Assembly (NCBI RefSeq): GCF_050947875.1
Contig: NC_134572.1
Coordinates: forward strand, 117,838,709-117,902,708
Direction: 5' to 3'
DNA from: Dermacentor variabilis
Taxonomy: Eukaryota; Arthropoda; Arachnida; Ixodida; Ixodidae
DNA length: 64,000 nucleotides
The notes beneath the pieces are model-generated. The model did no database searches. It saw nothing but the letters and a program-made list of their open reading frames with translations, and was not told the DNA's origin. Of the stretch, positions 1 to 64,000 are shown one piece after another. Position 1 is the first letter of the stretch. The number at the start of each line of letters is the position of its first letter. The translations under genes and the position numbers were made by a program.

Positions 1-700
1 TTTTCTTCACCTGGTCTGCCCTGCCCAGTTGAGATGTAGCCCAAGAACTTAAGGGAATGATGGCACACCTGTATTTTGTCTCGGTTAATCGTAAGACCAG
101 CACGTTGCAGTACTTCCCTTATCTGCTCAATGTGACACTCGAGGGTCTCCGAGTAGACTAGAACATATCTAAAGATGTCATAGCGAAGTGGTGATCAATC
201 TCCTGTAGCACACGGTCCATCAAGGTATGAAAAGTTGCCAGGCCACCTGCCACCTTGAAGGGCATCCTGACGAATTCTAACGTACCCTGATGGCAGATGA
301 AGGCAGTTTTCATAATGTCGGCATAGCAAACAGAAATCAGGAAAGACTCTTGGGAGAGATCGAAGCTTGAGAACCAGTGAACTCGGCCAAGTTGTGCTAG
401 CAGCCAGTCTAGCCTGTTCGAGGTATTAGGTAGGCAGGTACCTTGGTTCGTGCATTCAACGGTCGGTGGTCCACAGCAAGCTGGTAGCCTCTAAAATTCA
501 TCGCGAGGAGCACTAGGGCGCTACTCCAAGGGCTGCTGTGTCACCTTTTAAGAACCTGCTCTAGGAGGTCGTGTATACAGCGATTTTCTGCTTCTTAGCA
601 TTCATTGGACGGAGCTTGCATCTCACAGGTGCACTATTCCCTGTGCATTGCTGAAACGTCTGCGCAGTACTGAACAAGGGTGGTACACCCAGGAATTATA
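1..700 (-). pseudogene. Ty3/gypsy reverse transcriptase fragment (degenerate)
   Basis: Read on the minus strand, this stretch gives pieces of an LTR-retrotransposon reverse transcriptase. There is a block like K-T-A-F-I with downstream M-P-F and A-T-F-H-x-L-M-D-R-V-L (about 320-200), followed by a block like E-T-L-E-C-H-I-E-Q-I and then K-F-L-G-Y-I (about 165-30). These match the order seen in Ty3/gypsy RT after the palm region. Several frameshifts break it: the segments lie in different frames and the Y-L-D-D active-site block is not intact. No LTR or second pol domain is visible inside the window. It sits downstream of the last visible R3H-gene exon and on the same strand, but it is a dead insertion, not part of that gene. 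Confidence 0.7.
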
Positions 701-1177
701 GTGAACAAAGGGCTAAAGTCAAGAGTAGCTATCGAAAAACTAGTTATAGATTTGAAATCAGCACAAAAAACTGATTGAAACAGTGAAGTTTAGTTCAGAT
801 TGAACCAAAAATAAAGAAAACCATTTTAGAACCCACGTCCCCTCACACCTTCGACACAATTTGTTCATTTTTTGGCGAGCATGACGACAACATGGCAATG
901 GACCACGTTTTTGCAGTGTGGAGGAAGAGCTGTCAAGCTGCTGCAAGGCAAAGCTGGGCAAAGTAAGTTTACAAACTTTTGGAAATAAATTTTTGTTTAG
1001 CAGGCCATTTCTTTTGTCTCATTCTTGCGATAATGAAATTCCTACAAAAGCTAATTTTTCTGTCGACTTCGTTATAGCAGGTTTCGACTGTATATGTCAG
1101 CGAATGTGTTAATGTTCTGTAGCGAACTGTCACGATCAAAGCACCCTGTCCTTACTAGTGGACAGCATAGGAGGTAC

Positions 1178-54278
<53,101 letters not shown>

Positions 54279-56280
54279 TGGGCAACCCCCCGTTTGGACC
54301 ACTATGCTTGGAACTGGAAACCGAGGTAGCACAACAAGGCATCTGTCAGCATTCTCCACATGCATGTCCACCATGGGAAATTTCTCTTTTTCAACATACT
54401 CATTACGAGTAGCGAAGTAATTACGAGACTCGGAGTGGAGGGGGCTTGCAGTTTTATTTTGGCCAGCCAAGGTTCCAAATGTGCACTGAAACCTCACTAA
54501 ATGAGTTTTTTCTTTTTTTTTTCATTCTGTTGCCAATCAGCGAGCCACACGTGCTGCTGGAGCATCAATTAAATCAATTAAGCTGGCATGCTTCTGCTTC
54601 CACTTGACCACTATGCATTAAAGTCGTTAACAAGCCAGAAACAAAACTATGCCCTCATGAACAACCCTAAACCAAAAATTATTCCCTTAATTAAAACAGG
54701 GAGCACACCACTTAACACCCCCCCCCCCCCAAGAAGAAAAGATTGCCTGCCCTTTCGTTTAATTTCTGGGAATCCCTGCCACTTCTCACGTTTGCCACTA
54801 TGCACATATGAACACGAGAGACACTGGCTGGATTTCTTTTGGCACCATGACCCAGAGGTTCCTCTGGTTAGATTGAAAATGCAGAGATCTCGTCACTGAA
54901 TAGGCAGCGATGCAATCTGGTGGCAGAGAATACCACTGTGTCAATACTACAGCCTCCAAGATGAAACAGCATTATGAGCGATCTCAAGTATCGCCTTACA
55001 ATGGCGCAGGTACGCAGGTCCAAGTGCAGTAGGAATGTCGAAAAGGGCGGTAAAGCCATAAAGGCATGGCAGGGATATTTTACTGCTGATAATGCCCCTC
55101 ATATAAAGCACATTAAAAAAAACAAATTGTGGTTCACGCGGGGATGTCGATTAATACAGGACACATTCAAAAACATTTCTTAAAGATGTTGCAAGGCCCT
55201 TTTAACAGAGTTGGTCTTGAATCTAAAGTTGACTCATCAGTCGAGTCATGTTCATCATGTTTGTCCATCCATGATAAGCAAAATATTAAAAAATGGAACA
55301 TTTCCAATAAACCTAAACAACACAATATGGAAATGTTTCTCTTCGTGCTACCTAAAGATTTCCCAACTTTATGTCATTTTTACCAAAGAAAAAAATATTG
55401 CACTACAGTAGGATTGGCATGAAGATACAGTCTACTTCGGTTAAAATCTACACTGACAGGATCAACAAACTTGATCAAATCGTCCGACGCATTGAATTAA
55501 ACAAGGTGTAGGAAAAAAAGTCATAGCACACCCCCAATTCATTTGGCAGTATTTTGCCAGTCTAAAAAGCCCCCGAATAATATGCATGCCCACTCTCTGT
55601 GTCCAAAGAAGAGGAAAAAAACGTAGCAATGACATTAAAGCTTTTAAACAAAGTATAGATCTAATGCGCACCCGATTTTTCAACAAGGAAAATAGGTAAA
55701 AGTCTAATACGTGTTGCACAATGGTGGCCGGTTTGCTAAAGTCAGCTTCACCACGCGGTTTTTGAAGTAAGCTTCTCCGCAGTACCTTGTGTTATGCGGT
55801 AAAGCATACGAATGCCACAAAAGCACTTTTGGTTTCATATCCGATTGCACCGTGCAGGCAAATTCTGGCCCCATTTTCTTGAAATAGAAAAGGCGCTTGT
55901 TATAATCGGGTAAATACCATAATTGTGAGCTACCGTCATTGCTTGAAAATCGTCCTAGTACTGCTCGAATATAGGCGGTTTCAAAGGGATATGATGTGTG
56001 TTCAATGGATTCACTATGCCCTGAGCTTCACTGAGACAGACGCTACAATTAAAGGGGTCCCCACAGGGGTCAAGTGTGTACGTGCTGACTGGTCAAGCTC
56101 GAATTATCTGGCGAAGGCAAATTTTAGGTTCGAAATAAAGAAAGCTTGGGCTTATATAAATGCACTGGCATCGGCTGGGACCTTCGGTCGTGGTCGAACA
56201 AATGAAAGTCGAATTAACGGAAGTCTACTGTAATGTTGTTACATGTCTGTTCCTATGGGAGCTGCCAGCTCGCCTCCTGA

Positions 56281-56513
56281 AAGTCTAAGGTCTTACATGC
56301 CAAAGCCACGATCTGCTTATGAGACACACGCCCTATGGGAAACTCCAGATTAATTTTGACCATTTCAGGTTCTTTAACGTGCTCCTAAATGTAAGTGCAC
56401 AAGCGCTTTTGCATTTCACCCCCATCTAAATGCACCCGCCGCTGCAGGGATCACATCTGGACCTGAAGCCCAGCAGCACAACTCCATAGCCGCTAAACTA
56501 CCGCGGCGGGTGA
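56281..56513 (-). repeat. Ruka-like tRNA-derived SINE, near full length
   Basis: Minus-strand head CCCGCCGCGGTAGTTTAGC followed by a tRNA-like body, then CACCCCCATCTAAATG, GGTTCTTTAACGTGC, and GCCCTATGGGAAACTCC (plus-strand words). About 80 percent like the copy at 57.25 kb by eye. Confidence 0.82.
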
Positions 56514-57009
56514 GCTCACATTCTGCCATCAATTATGATATGAAGGCCTGCAGAGATCTCTAAGCATAAACTTCTATGTAACACTTTACATAGCCCCGTT
56601 TCCCAGGAATAAGTTGATCATGTTGCAGCTATACTGGGTTTTAGGTGTTCCCTTTACTGCACAACTTTTCTTCGCCCTACGCAATATATTGGAAAGTGCA
56701 GCAAACATGCCTGCATGCCCATTTGGCTAAAAGAAAATTTATTTGCTGCCTGCCCATGGTAACAGTTATTGTCACACACACACAAAATGCAGAAGGTCAT
56801 AGAAAGAGATAATACATCCTTCACATCATAAAATATAGCACCTCACGCATAGTCGTACTTGGCTCCAAATACTTCCCCGAATTAACGCAAAGGTCCTTTC
56901 AATAAATATCTGGCAAGAAAAAGAAAGCCTTGTGCTCACTAGCAGCAGTAAGCATTCTCAGGGCTTTGGTCAATCATCTTATCTTCTGTACTTTCAATCG
57001 GTCACTTCA

Positions 57010-58290
57010 CCACCTCAATATTGCTGTTCGATCTGCTCACTAATTTTACCGACACAAAATGGGGTTTCAAATGCAATATCAGCAGCAGCAGCAGCCTATT
57101 TTATGTCCACTGCAGGATGAAGGCCTCTCCCCGCAATCTCCAATTACTCTTGTCCTGCGCCAACCGATTCCCACTAGCACCAGCAAATTTCCTAATTTCG
57201 TCGCACCACCTAGTCTTCTGTCGTCCTCTACTGCGCTTCCCTTCTATTTAATTTAATTTTTGGGGTTTTACGTTCCAAAACCACTTTCTGATTATGAGGC
57301 ACGCCGTAGTGGAGGACTCCGGAAATTTTGACCACCTGGGGTTCTTTAACGTGCACCTAAATCTAAGCACACGGGTGTTTTCGCATTTCACCCCCATCGA
57401 AATGCGGCCGCCGTGGCCGAGATTCGATCCCGCGACCTCGTGGTCAGCAGCCCAACACCATAGCCACTGAGCAACCACGGCGGGTTTCCCTTCTCTTGGT
57501 ACCCATTCTGTCCCCCTAATGGTCCAATGGTTATCTACTCTACGCATTACATGACCTGCCCAGCGCCATTTTCATGCGCCTCTTCATGTCAATTAGAGTG
57601 TCATCTATACCCATTTGCTCTGATTCAAACCACTGTCTTTCCGTCTCTCAAAGTTAGGCCTAGCATTCTTCGTTCCGTCACTCTTTGCGCAGTCCTTGTT
57701 CTCAAGCTTCATTGTCAGTCTCCAAGTCTCTGCCCCATATGTCATCACCGGTAAAATGCACTGATTGTATACCTCCATTTTTAATGATAATGGTAAGCTT
57801 CCAGTCAGGAGCTCACACTGTCTCCCGTATGCGATCCAACCCATTTTTATTCTTCTGCGAATTTGCTTCTCATGGTCAGGGTTCCCTGTGATTAGTTGAC
57901 CTAGGTAAGCGTACTCCTTCACAGACACTTGGCAATCCTGAATTCTTGTTTCCTTGCCCGGTTATTCATCATTATCTTTGTCTTCTGCATATTAATCATC
58001 CAGCCCCACTCTCAAACTCTCTCTGTTAAGGTCCTCAATCATTTGTTGTAACTTGTCTACAGTATTGCTGAATAGAACAATGTCATCGGCAAACCAAAGG
58101 TTGCTGAGGTATTCACCGTGGATCCTTACTCCTAAACGTTCCCAGTTTAATAGCTTGAATATTTCTTCCAAGCACGCAGTGAATAGCATTGGAGCGATTC
58201 TGTGTCCTTGTCCGACTCCTTTCTTTATAAGTATCTTCCTACTTTTCTTGTGTAGAATTAAGGTGGCTGTAGAATCTCTGCAATATATCC
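57010..58290 (-). pseudogene. RTE-type LINE 3' half, split by a SINE
   Basis: The minus strand, from right to left, reads L-F-T-A-C-L-E-E-I-F and W-F-A-D-D-I-V-L-F (RT active site), Q-Q-M-I-E-D-L-N-R-E-S-L, then E-Y-A-Y-L-G-Q-L-I, Y-N-Q-C-I-L-P-V-M-T-Y-G-A-E-T-W, and a tail D-N-H-W-T-I-R-G-T-E-W. The remainder of the tail continues left of the SINE (57244-57487). This is the RT thumb and C-terminal domain order of RTE-clade elements. Several frameshifts; 5' truncated at about 58,290. Confidence 0.85.
57244..57487 (-). repeat. Ruka-like tRNA-derived SINE, full length
   Basis: The best copy in the window. On the minus strand it begins CCCGCCGTGGTTGCTCAGTG (A-box region), has GGGATCGAATC (B-box region), then GGCCGCATTTCGATGG, AAGAACCCCAGGTGG, and GTGCCTCATAATCAG, and ends in an AT-rich tail. 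It sits inside the RTE LINE, whose coding sequence continues on both sides. Confidence 0.92.
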
Positions 58291-58377
58291 AACCAATAAC
58301 AATGCTGCTTTAGCGATCAGGCAAGAGCACTGCAGGGCTTGCTTACACACTACCAGTGATATAGTACAGGCTCTTAA

Positions 58378-58876
58378 AGAGGCACTAAATAGAAACACTA
58401 ACCAGTTTGAACTGGTAGAGCATCCCTTCAAAATAATTTAAATTCCTTTGGCAAAGAACTGCTAATTACTAGCGGGAAAAATGAAGGCTAAACTTTTATT
58501 TAAATAATGTTCACGATAACTGAAGCACCAGTACATCAACATGATGCCATAAATTTTAAGAAATTTTCTCATACTTGGCCCAATTTAGTGCAGAGCATGT
58601 TCCCAAAGCTTCCTAGGCTGAGAATTATTCAGTTATAAGGCAATCTATTCCATGTATTTTCCCTCATTGATAAACAATGAAGTAGACAGGAAGAGACGCT
58701 GTCAGAAGTCTGTGGCATCACAGTGGGAAACAGCCAAACTGATATTGCCACCTGTCCACCTTCCTATTTGAGTACTTTCTAGCTCAACAAGCCCGAACTC
58801 CCGGTAAGAGTGATCTTTTCAGTATTCTAGAACAGTAATTTAGTAATACAACTTAATATTGCTCTTTATTGCCCCT
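58378..58876. mobile_element. TTAA-flanked MITE
   Basis: About 500 bp. Ends AGAGGCACTAAATAG and the complement of CTCTTTATTGCCCCT are related inverted repeats, each next to TTAA (58374-58377 and 58877-58880). No coding content. The first bases resemble those of the element at 35,885, so it may belong to the same superfamily. A similar one-sided end occurs near 49,694. Confidence 0.6.
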
Positions 58877-59135
58877 TTAACTCATGCTGCACTCGTGCTG
58901 TGTACTTTCTCTCTTCCTTTGTCCGGGTTGCACTGCCCAACCATAGGAACATGTTCAATCACCAACTCGCCCAGCTTGCCGTCTTAATTCCCTTTAACTA
59001 GGCACAAATTGCACCCCTGCTGACATTGGTGAGTAAAGCAGGCATCACACATGCTCCATGCCAAGTAATGTTCAGGTTCCCCCACACATATAATAGGGTT
59101 AAAAAAAAGCTCCAGCAGATCATAAAGCACACTCA

Positions 59136-59524
59136 TGGTGTTTTTCAATGGTTGATGTTGAGCAGAATTTTTTGCTCAGCAGTGACAAATCCAGATTTCA
59201 TAGGCCGATCTGGAGCAGGTTCGCACTTTCCAATGGTTGTTTTGGAACAACTCGCTCCGTGCCAGATCACTCTCACTTGCGTTGCTGCTGAGGCGCAGAT
59301 TAGGGCAGAAAGAGGACGAGAAGCATACTTCACCTCCGCTCACTGTGGAACGCAATGGAAACGTACCGAGCGGAAGTCGGTTCGTGTGGCGTGTGCACAC
59401 AGACTTCTGGTATGATTCAACGCGGAGCAGTTTTGCTCTCTGCTGGCAGATTCGCACTGGTGAAATCCAAGCACTCACTCCAGGATTTCAGTGGCCGCTC
59501 CAGATCGACCAGTGAAAAACGCCA
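59136..59524. mobile_element. Harbinger-like MITE, second copy
   Basis: 389 bp with ends TGGTGTTTTTCAATGG and the complement of CCAGTGAAAAACGCCA, the same terminal family as the copy at 46,640. The inner halves share TGGAGCAG and TCCAGATCGACC words. A clean target duplication is not visible. Confidence 0.6.
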
Positions 59525-60932
59525 CAAGTTTGTGCACAAAGTGCAACATTGTGCACAAATAACAAGCTCATAGGCTAACACCTGGCAACACAATTCCTCA
59601 CAAACAAAACAATGTGTGTGCAGCATTAGAGATTAATAACGGATTAATATTGCAACCACTGAAAAATGGGTTGCCAAGCTTGCACACCAGGGAGCTCAAT
59701 TTTCAAAGCAGGCTGGCCATCTACAGACATCACAATGCTGAAAGGAACAACAAAGATTACACTTACTTTCAGACTTGGCCATAGATTCTCTGCTGTGAGA
59801 ATCCAGGCTGCCTCAGTTCAGAGCAGCCACAGCAGGCAGCTCCTGAATATAGGAGGGGGGAAAAAAAGATACAACATAGTCAAAAAAGGTACCACCCTCA
59901 AGAAAACAATTATACATGCATTTGTGGTATTCTGCAAGACTACTTCTTCCTAAACCCAGGTCTCGTTCCTAGGAGAATTCCTAAGCGTGTAGTAATAAAT
60001 TGTGCTGCCACTGTACCACCCATACTGACTCATCCAGCTTTCAGTTATTCTGCAGGAGAACACAAGTTCCATCAAACATGAACAAAGTGGATTAGCCCTG
60101 CATACCTAGCCTGGAGGACGCTCTCAAAGAAAATCTTTACCAAAAATAAACAAAGCAGATTTATTGTAGCACCAACATTGACAAATTCAGGACCAATGAC
60201 TAAGGCTAGCCTGAAGGGCTTTGATAACCCTATGCTGAATCTAAAACCTGATTTCATGCTGAAAATGACCAGCCATACTTTCTAGAAAATACTCCTGTTC
60301 TGAGTTCCCAAGCGATGCCACTAAGGCAGCCTCAACTCATGTTGAAAGCCATTGTTTCTAAACATGAAACACAGAGCATTGAGTACATTTCTCACCATAC
60401 CAACCACTTACGTTTGTAAATGTACTATTGTGAAGTAAAAATACTCTGCTATTTGCCATGCTAACCCTTCAGAGGAAGACAGCCTGTGTTGTGAGGCAAC
60501 CAATTTTCTTTAAATTTAGATGTCCGCACACAGCAGTAAATAAAATCAGCATCCTTCAATTCAGCACCATAACATGTTCACTGTGTCCATGGTAGGTATT
60601 TTGGTTCAATTATTACACAGCACAATGGCCCCTGAGGCTGCCTGCATGACACTGTTAGCCATGTTGGGTAACATGTGAGAAGTATAAGAGAGGCTGAGGG
60701 CCTCAAAATTTATCAAATTAACCTTCACACAGAGCCAACCTATGATGCAGCCATGAAAAGCATGGGGGATAAAATGAGCTTTGCTTAGTCATAAATTGTT
60801 TTCTTTTTAATTGTAATGTGGGTATCATATTTAGTTATCTCCATATGCTTAGCAAAGTTTTTAAATATAATTAATCTGGAAGAAAACAGAGCTTACCGTT
60901 GGCAACTGTGACACTAAGTAGTCTCTAGGGCT

Positions 60933-61067
60933 GGTATTTTCAAGCGATCACTTTCAGGTATACGATCACCTTTGAGAAATTTCACGTGACTTCACAACGG
61001 AAATGTCGCAGCATATGGCCGACAGCCAAGGTGATTGTATTCCCGAAAGTGATCACTCAAGAATACC
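60933..61067. mobile_element. Short hairpin MITE
   Basis: 135 bp with about 37-base imperfect inverted ends: GGTATTTTCAAGCGATCACT on the left and the complement of GTGATCACTCAAGAATACC on the right. No coding content. Confidence 0.65.
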
Positions 61068-61348
61068 ACCCCAGCTCGTTGCATGACACGGGACACTCTA
61101 CCAGCCAAGGCATGGCAGTGGCTGAACCTGGCTTCCACTTTCTAGGATGGACCTTCGCAAGTGCAGACAACCTAGCTTAGAAAGTTTCACCAGCCAATCG
61201 ATTTCAGCGTCTGTTGTTTTACATACACTTGGGAGCCTTGCAGAGCCCAGTAAGTGGACAGGTTACTGTAGTGTAGCCTTACCACAAGCCCAGTGGTCCA
61301 ACTTCCGGGGAGATCTCTGGCTGCCAGCTGCTGCGGCCGGTGGCTCAC

Positions 61349-61393
61349 CTGGGCAGCAGCGGCACTCAGGTGGGGACCGGGCAGCTCACGCAT
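61349..61393 (-). CDS. Candidate upstream 5' exon end (low confidence)
   Basis: In a GC-rich island (61,310-61,450) the minus strand has an ATG at 61393-61391 followed by 14 codons (R-E-L-P-G-P-H-L-S-A-A-A-A-Q) to a strong donor CTGCCCAG|GTGAGC. It could be the first exon of the R3H gene, a 5' UTR exon, or chance. Its phase-0 end does not fit the acceptor proposed at 54313, which argues against simple joining. Confidence 0.3.
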
Positions 61394-61399
61394 GCTTCC

Positions 61400-64000
61400 T
61401 CAGGCTGCTACACGAGGGCTGGAGGCCCCCCACTCGGACCTGCACCACCTCTACGCTTTTAGCCAACACTCACATCGGACTCGCATGCAGCTACTATAAC
61501 TTAGCAGAAACGAACAGACTGGGCTCCTGGAAGTTAGGCTTCCTTCCTTTTGTATCTTTTGCAATTTTAGGATGTCATTTTCCTGTTAATCAGCACTATA
61601 AAATATTACAAGATAGTTTTGTGTAACGAAAATCCCTCAGGAGTAATGTACAATTACTAATTGGCCAACTTGACAGTAGCAGAACTGCTGGCAATTTGCC
61701 CAAAGCCCACATGTGTAGTCAATGTAACCTCAGCACTCAGGTTCTATAGCTTAATATTCTTAGTCCTAAAACATGGAACTCCCAAGTTTACAATCTACAA
61801 TTCTGAGGACCACGAAAACAAAGCAGAAACTGAAGGTTAACCGCAAGCATGCATGACTTGTGCTAATATGACCTTCGTGGGGATGCTGCAAGGGAAAAGA
61901 ACATGCTATAGAGAGTGCCATAATTATCAGTATGCCAAGGAAGTCAGGATTAAGGACGAGAGCTAATGAAGTGATCCTGTCAAGACATGCGGTGCCACTG
62001 CCTTAACATAAATTTTGACAATTGCACTATCTTCATTAGTAATAACCAAATCCTTGGTTTAAGTTGGTGCGACTGTGCCACCATCATTGTAAATAATAAA
62101 TAAATACCATATGGCTCAGCTGGGAGAAGTTATTGCACTAATTGCTCCCTATGTGAGTCAAGGAGTCCCAGTAAACGCTGCTGTTACATAGCGAGCCTAG
62201 AAGACTAAACATGCCCAAGGATTGTGAGCCTGTACAAAGATAACAGACCATTATAGCCCATCTGCGACATCACACAGCATTCACTGTCTAGGCTCTTCAA
62301 AGTATGTGCAAAAGCTTTATTAAAAAAGTCTCAAGTAATGCATTTATTGTGCCCTGCCCCCTAGTTATTGCAGGTTATCAAAACCTATATTCAACATGTT
62401 TTCAAGTTTAAAACTACTGTAAAATCACTTTGAAGGAGCACTGGAACACCTCTAAGGAGCACTGTAGACAACATACTCGTGTTCACAAAACTATGCTAAG
62501 ATATTCGTTCTCGACCATGTACATTGGTGAAAAATTAAATAGAAAGTTTACTGCTCCCACCTGTCATCAGCTACATTTAGTCACTATATATTAAAGTGCA
62601 CTGAAGTGATCAACGCTCTGTCAGTTCATTACAATGATATTGGAAGCAAACCAGGTTGTATAAAAGAAAAATACAAGCTCATGCTACATTTGAGGATTTT
62701 TTAATAGACATAAGCAAGCATTATGAAAGCAAGTGCAAAGCACAGAGACATGGCTATGATAAGCAATGCACCAGTCCAAGCTAGTGACTCTGGATTGATT
62801 AACATTTCAAAGCAGCAACATGTGGACTAAGCGAGGTGCTATAATTGAGGGCTTCAGAGTGGTGCCAACCACTTGGGGACCTATCTTTAACATACACTTA
62901 CATTTAATGTGCTGTACACAAGTAATCTTGCATTCTGACCCCACTGGTATGCAACCACCCCGGGCAGGAAAACCTCACAGCCTAGTACTAAGGAGCAGAA
63001 CACACCAATCACTAAGCCAGCACAGCAGGCAACCCAAGCTGAACCAAAGCTACAAGAAAACATTCGATGCAGCATGTGACACTTAAGGGCTTCCCATGTG
63101 TTCAGTTCCTGCACATGCAGCAGCTCCCACCCTTGTTCATGCTTTGGCCAAACAGCCAACCTTTTTAATCTACATGTGTTACTTCAAGCATGGTGCTCTA
63201 TCAAGCGTAATAGATGAGGCAAACAAATAGAACATTTCACACAGCAACCAGATTGCCTGTTCTATGTGCTTGTGCCATCATTTGCGCTGGAATCAGGACT
63301 ATGTGTAAAAAACCTGCTTAAGAGTGTATATCTGAATGTAGATCAAAATATTTGCCTCCTTCACGGTGGCTTATTGCATGTGAAGCGCAAAGGGACTGTG
63401 AGTGAATCAAAACGGAAGAATTAGTTTGGCAACAAGGGAAATGGCTCAACATGCATCAGCTATCCTAACAAGGTTGTTACAGGGCATAGAGGCGCCGAGC
63501 CTTCTGTGACAATATAGTGATATCCTGTTCCCAGTGGCATTTCGCGGTACTACGCAATATCCTGCTGTATATACCAAGCATCCTACAATGTCTCTCAGCA
63601 CTCTTTAATATAAAAATAAGAGGCTCACCACAGTAAAAGAGAAAGAGAATACAATTAACACAAGCATTCACTGCTCAAAGGCATACAATGGTTGCTGGGC
63701 CAACACCTACTGAACACGAAGGGGGGGAAGAACATACTTTTATGACAGTGCTCCTGCAAGGTTTCTATTTTAAAGAAAAGGTGTTCTTTTACTAGGAATG
63801 CTGGTCAGAAGTGTAAATTAAGCTGCTATGATCATCACATGTCTATAGTCACTGAAGATTCATACTGCCTTCACTAGAGGGCTAACTTGCAAGATTTAGT
63901 CAGTGGAAAAGCTGCCTCATTACCGCTATCTCAACTGCTCTAGTTGGTGAAAGCCGAAGAATGCAGAGACAAACACATGACTGGCCAACTTGAAGGTAAT
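61400..64000. other. No recognisable feature
   Basis: 2.6 kb of AT-rich sequence. Short reading frames exist on both strands, but none has a recognisable domain or paired splice sites. No repeat ends or RNA gene seen. Confidence 0.45.

Larger units (their letters stand above)
54314..61348. other. 5' flank or upstream intron of the R3H gene
   Basis: Contains SINE, RTE, TTAA and Harbinger-like repeats listed separately. At 55,500-55,920 there is a stretch ending TTATAATCGGGTAAATACC that resembles one end of a foldback element, and at about 56,195-56,233 a GAATTAACGGAAGTCTACTG end of a mariner-type MITE; neither could be paired. No coding exon seen at 54,500-57,000 or 59,650-60,900. Confidence 0.45.

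Overview
This is eukaryotic nuclear DNA: AT-rich, intron-rich, and full of interspersed transposable elements, with no bacterial operon structure. Several repeats look like families known from hard ticks, in particular tRNA-derived SINEs resembling the tick 'Ruka' family, together with RTE and I-like LINEs, Ty3/gypsy, Penelope-like, pogo/Tigger, mariner, Harbinger-like and TTAA-target DNA elements. An ixodid tick is therefore the best guess for the organism. That is an inference from repeat style, not from a marker gene.

The main host gene lies on the minus strand and fills most of the window. Thirteen coding exons can be joined from about 54.28 kb down to 1.18 kb. All junction phases agree and give 741 open codons. 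The product has the core signature of the R3HDM1/R3HDM2/ARPP21/encore family: an S-L-S-R-D-S-S linker, an R3H single-stranded nucleic-acid-binding domain (exons at 29.5 and 27.6 kb), a SUZ domain (exons at 27.0 and 19.9 kb), then long low-complexity Pro/Ala, His and Gln tracts (exons from 6.4 to 1.2 kb). The 3' end lies beyond the left edge. The 5' end is uncertain, either near 54.3 kb or at an upstream exon near 61.35 kb. One intron appears to use a GC-AG donor.

The introns are layered transposon graveyards. The clearest stack is in intron 1 (37.9-54.0 kb). A minus-strand Ty3/gypsy pol remnant was hit by a 627-bp Harbinger-like MITE (46,640-47,266) and by a 4,749-bp DNA transposon (41,240-45,988). 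The larger element has two 675-bp terminal inverted repeats, a TAAA target duplication and one intact 759-codon ORF, and I cannot place it in a named transposase superfamily. It is the most interesting object in the window. Other stacks are a Penelope-like element with a GIY-YIG domain inside a pogo-like element (8.0-11.9 kb), a TTAA element inside a pogo-like element (24.5-26.7 kb), an RTE LINE split by a pogo-like element and by a THAP-bearing Kolobok-like element (33.8-37.4 kb), a pogo element inside a SINE (1.6-3.0 kb), and a SINE inside an RTE LINE (57.0-58.3 kb). Intron 1 also holds an I-like LINE fragment (48.6-49.4 kb) and a complete-length but dead mariner (52.6-53.9 kb).

From 54.3 kb to the right edge lies presumed 5' flank or a further 5' intron, with repeats and one weak upstream exon candidate. 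All annotation was done by eye from translations, splice signals and repeat symmetry; no searches were run.
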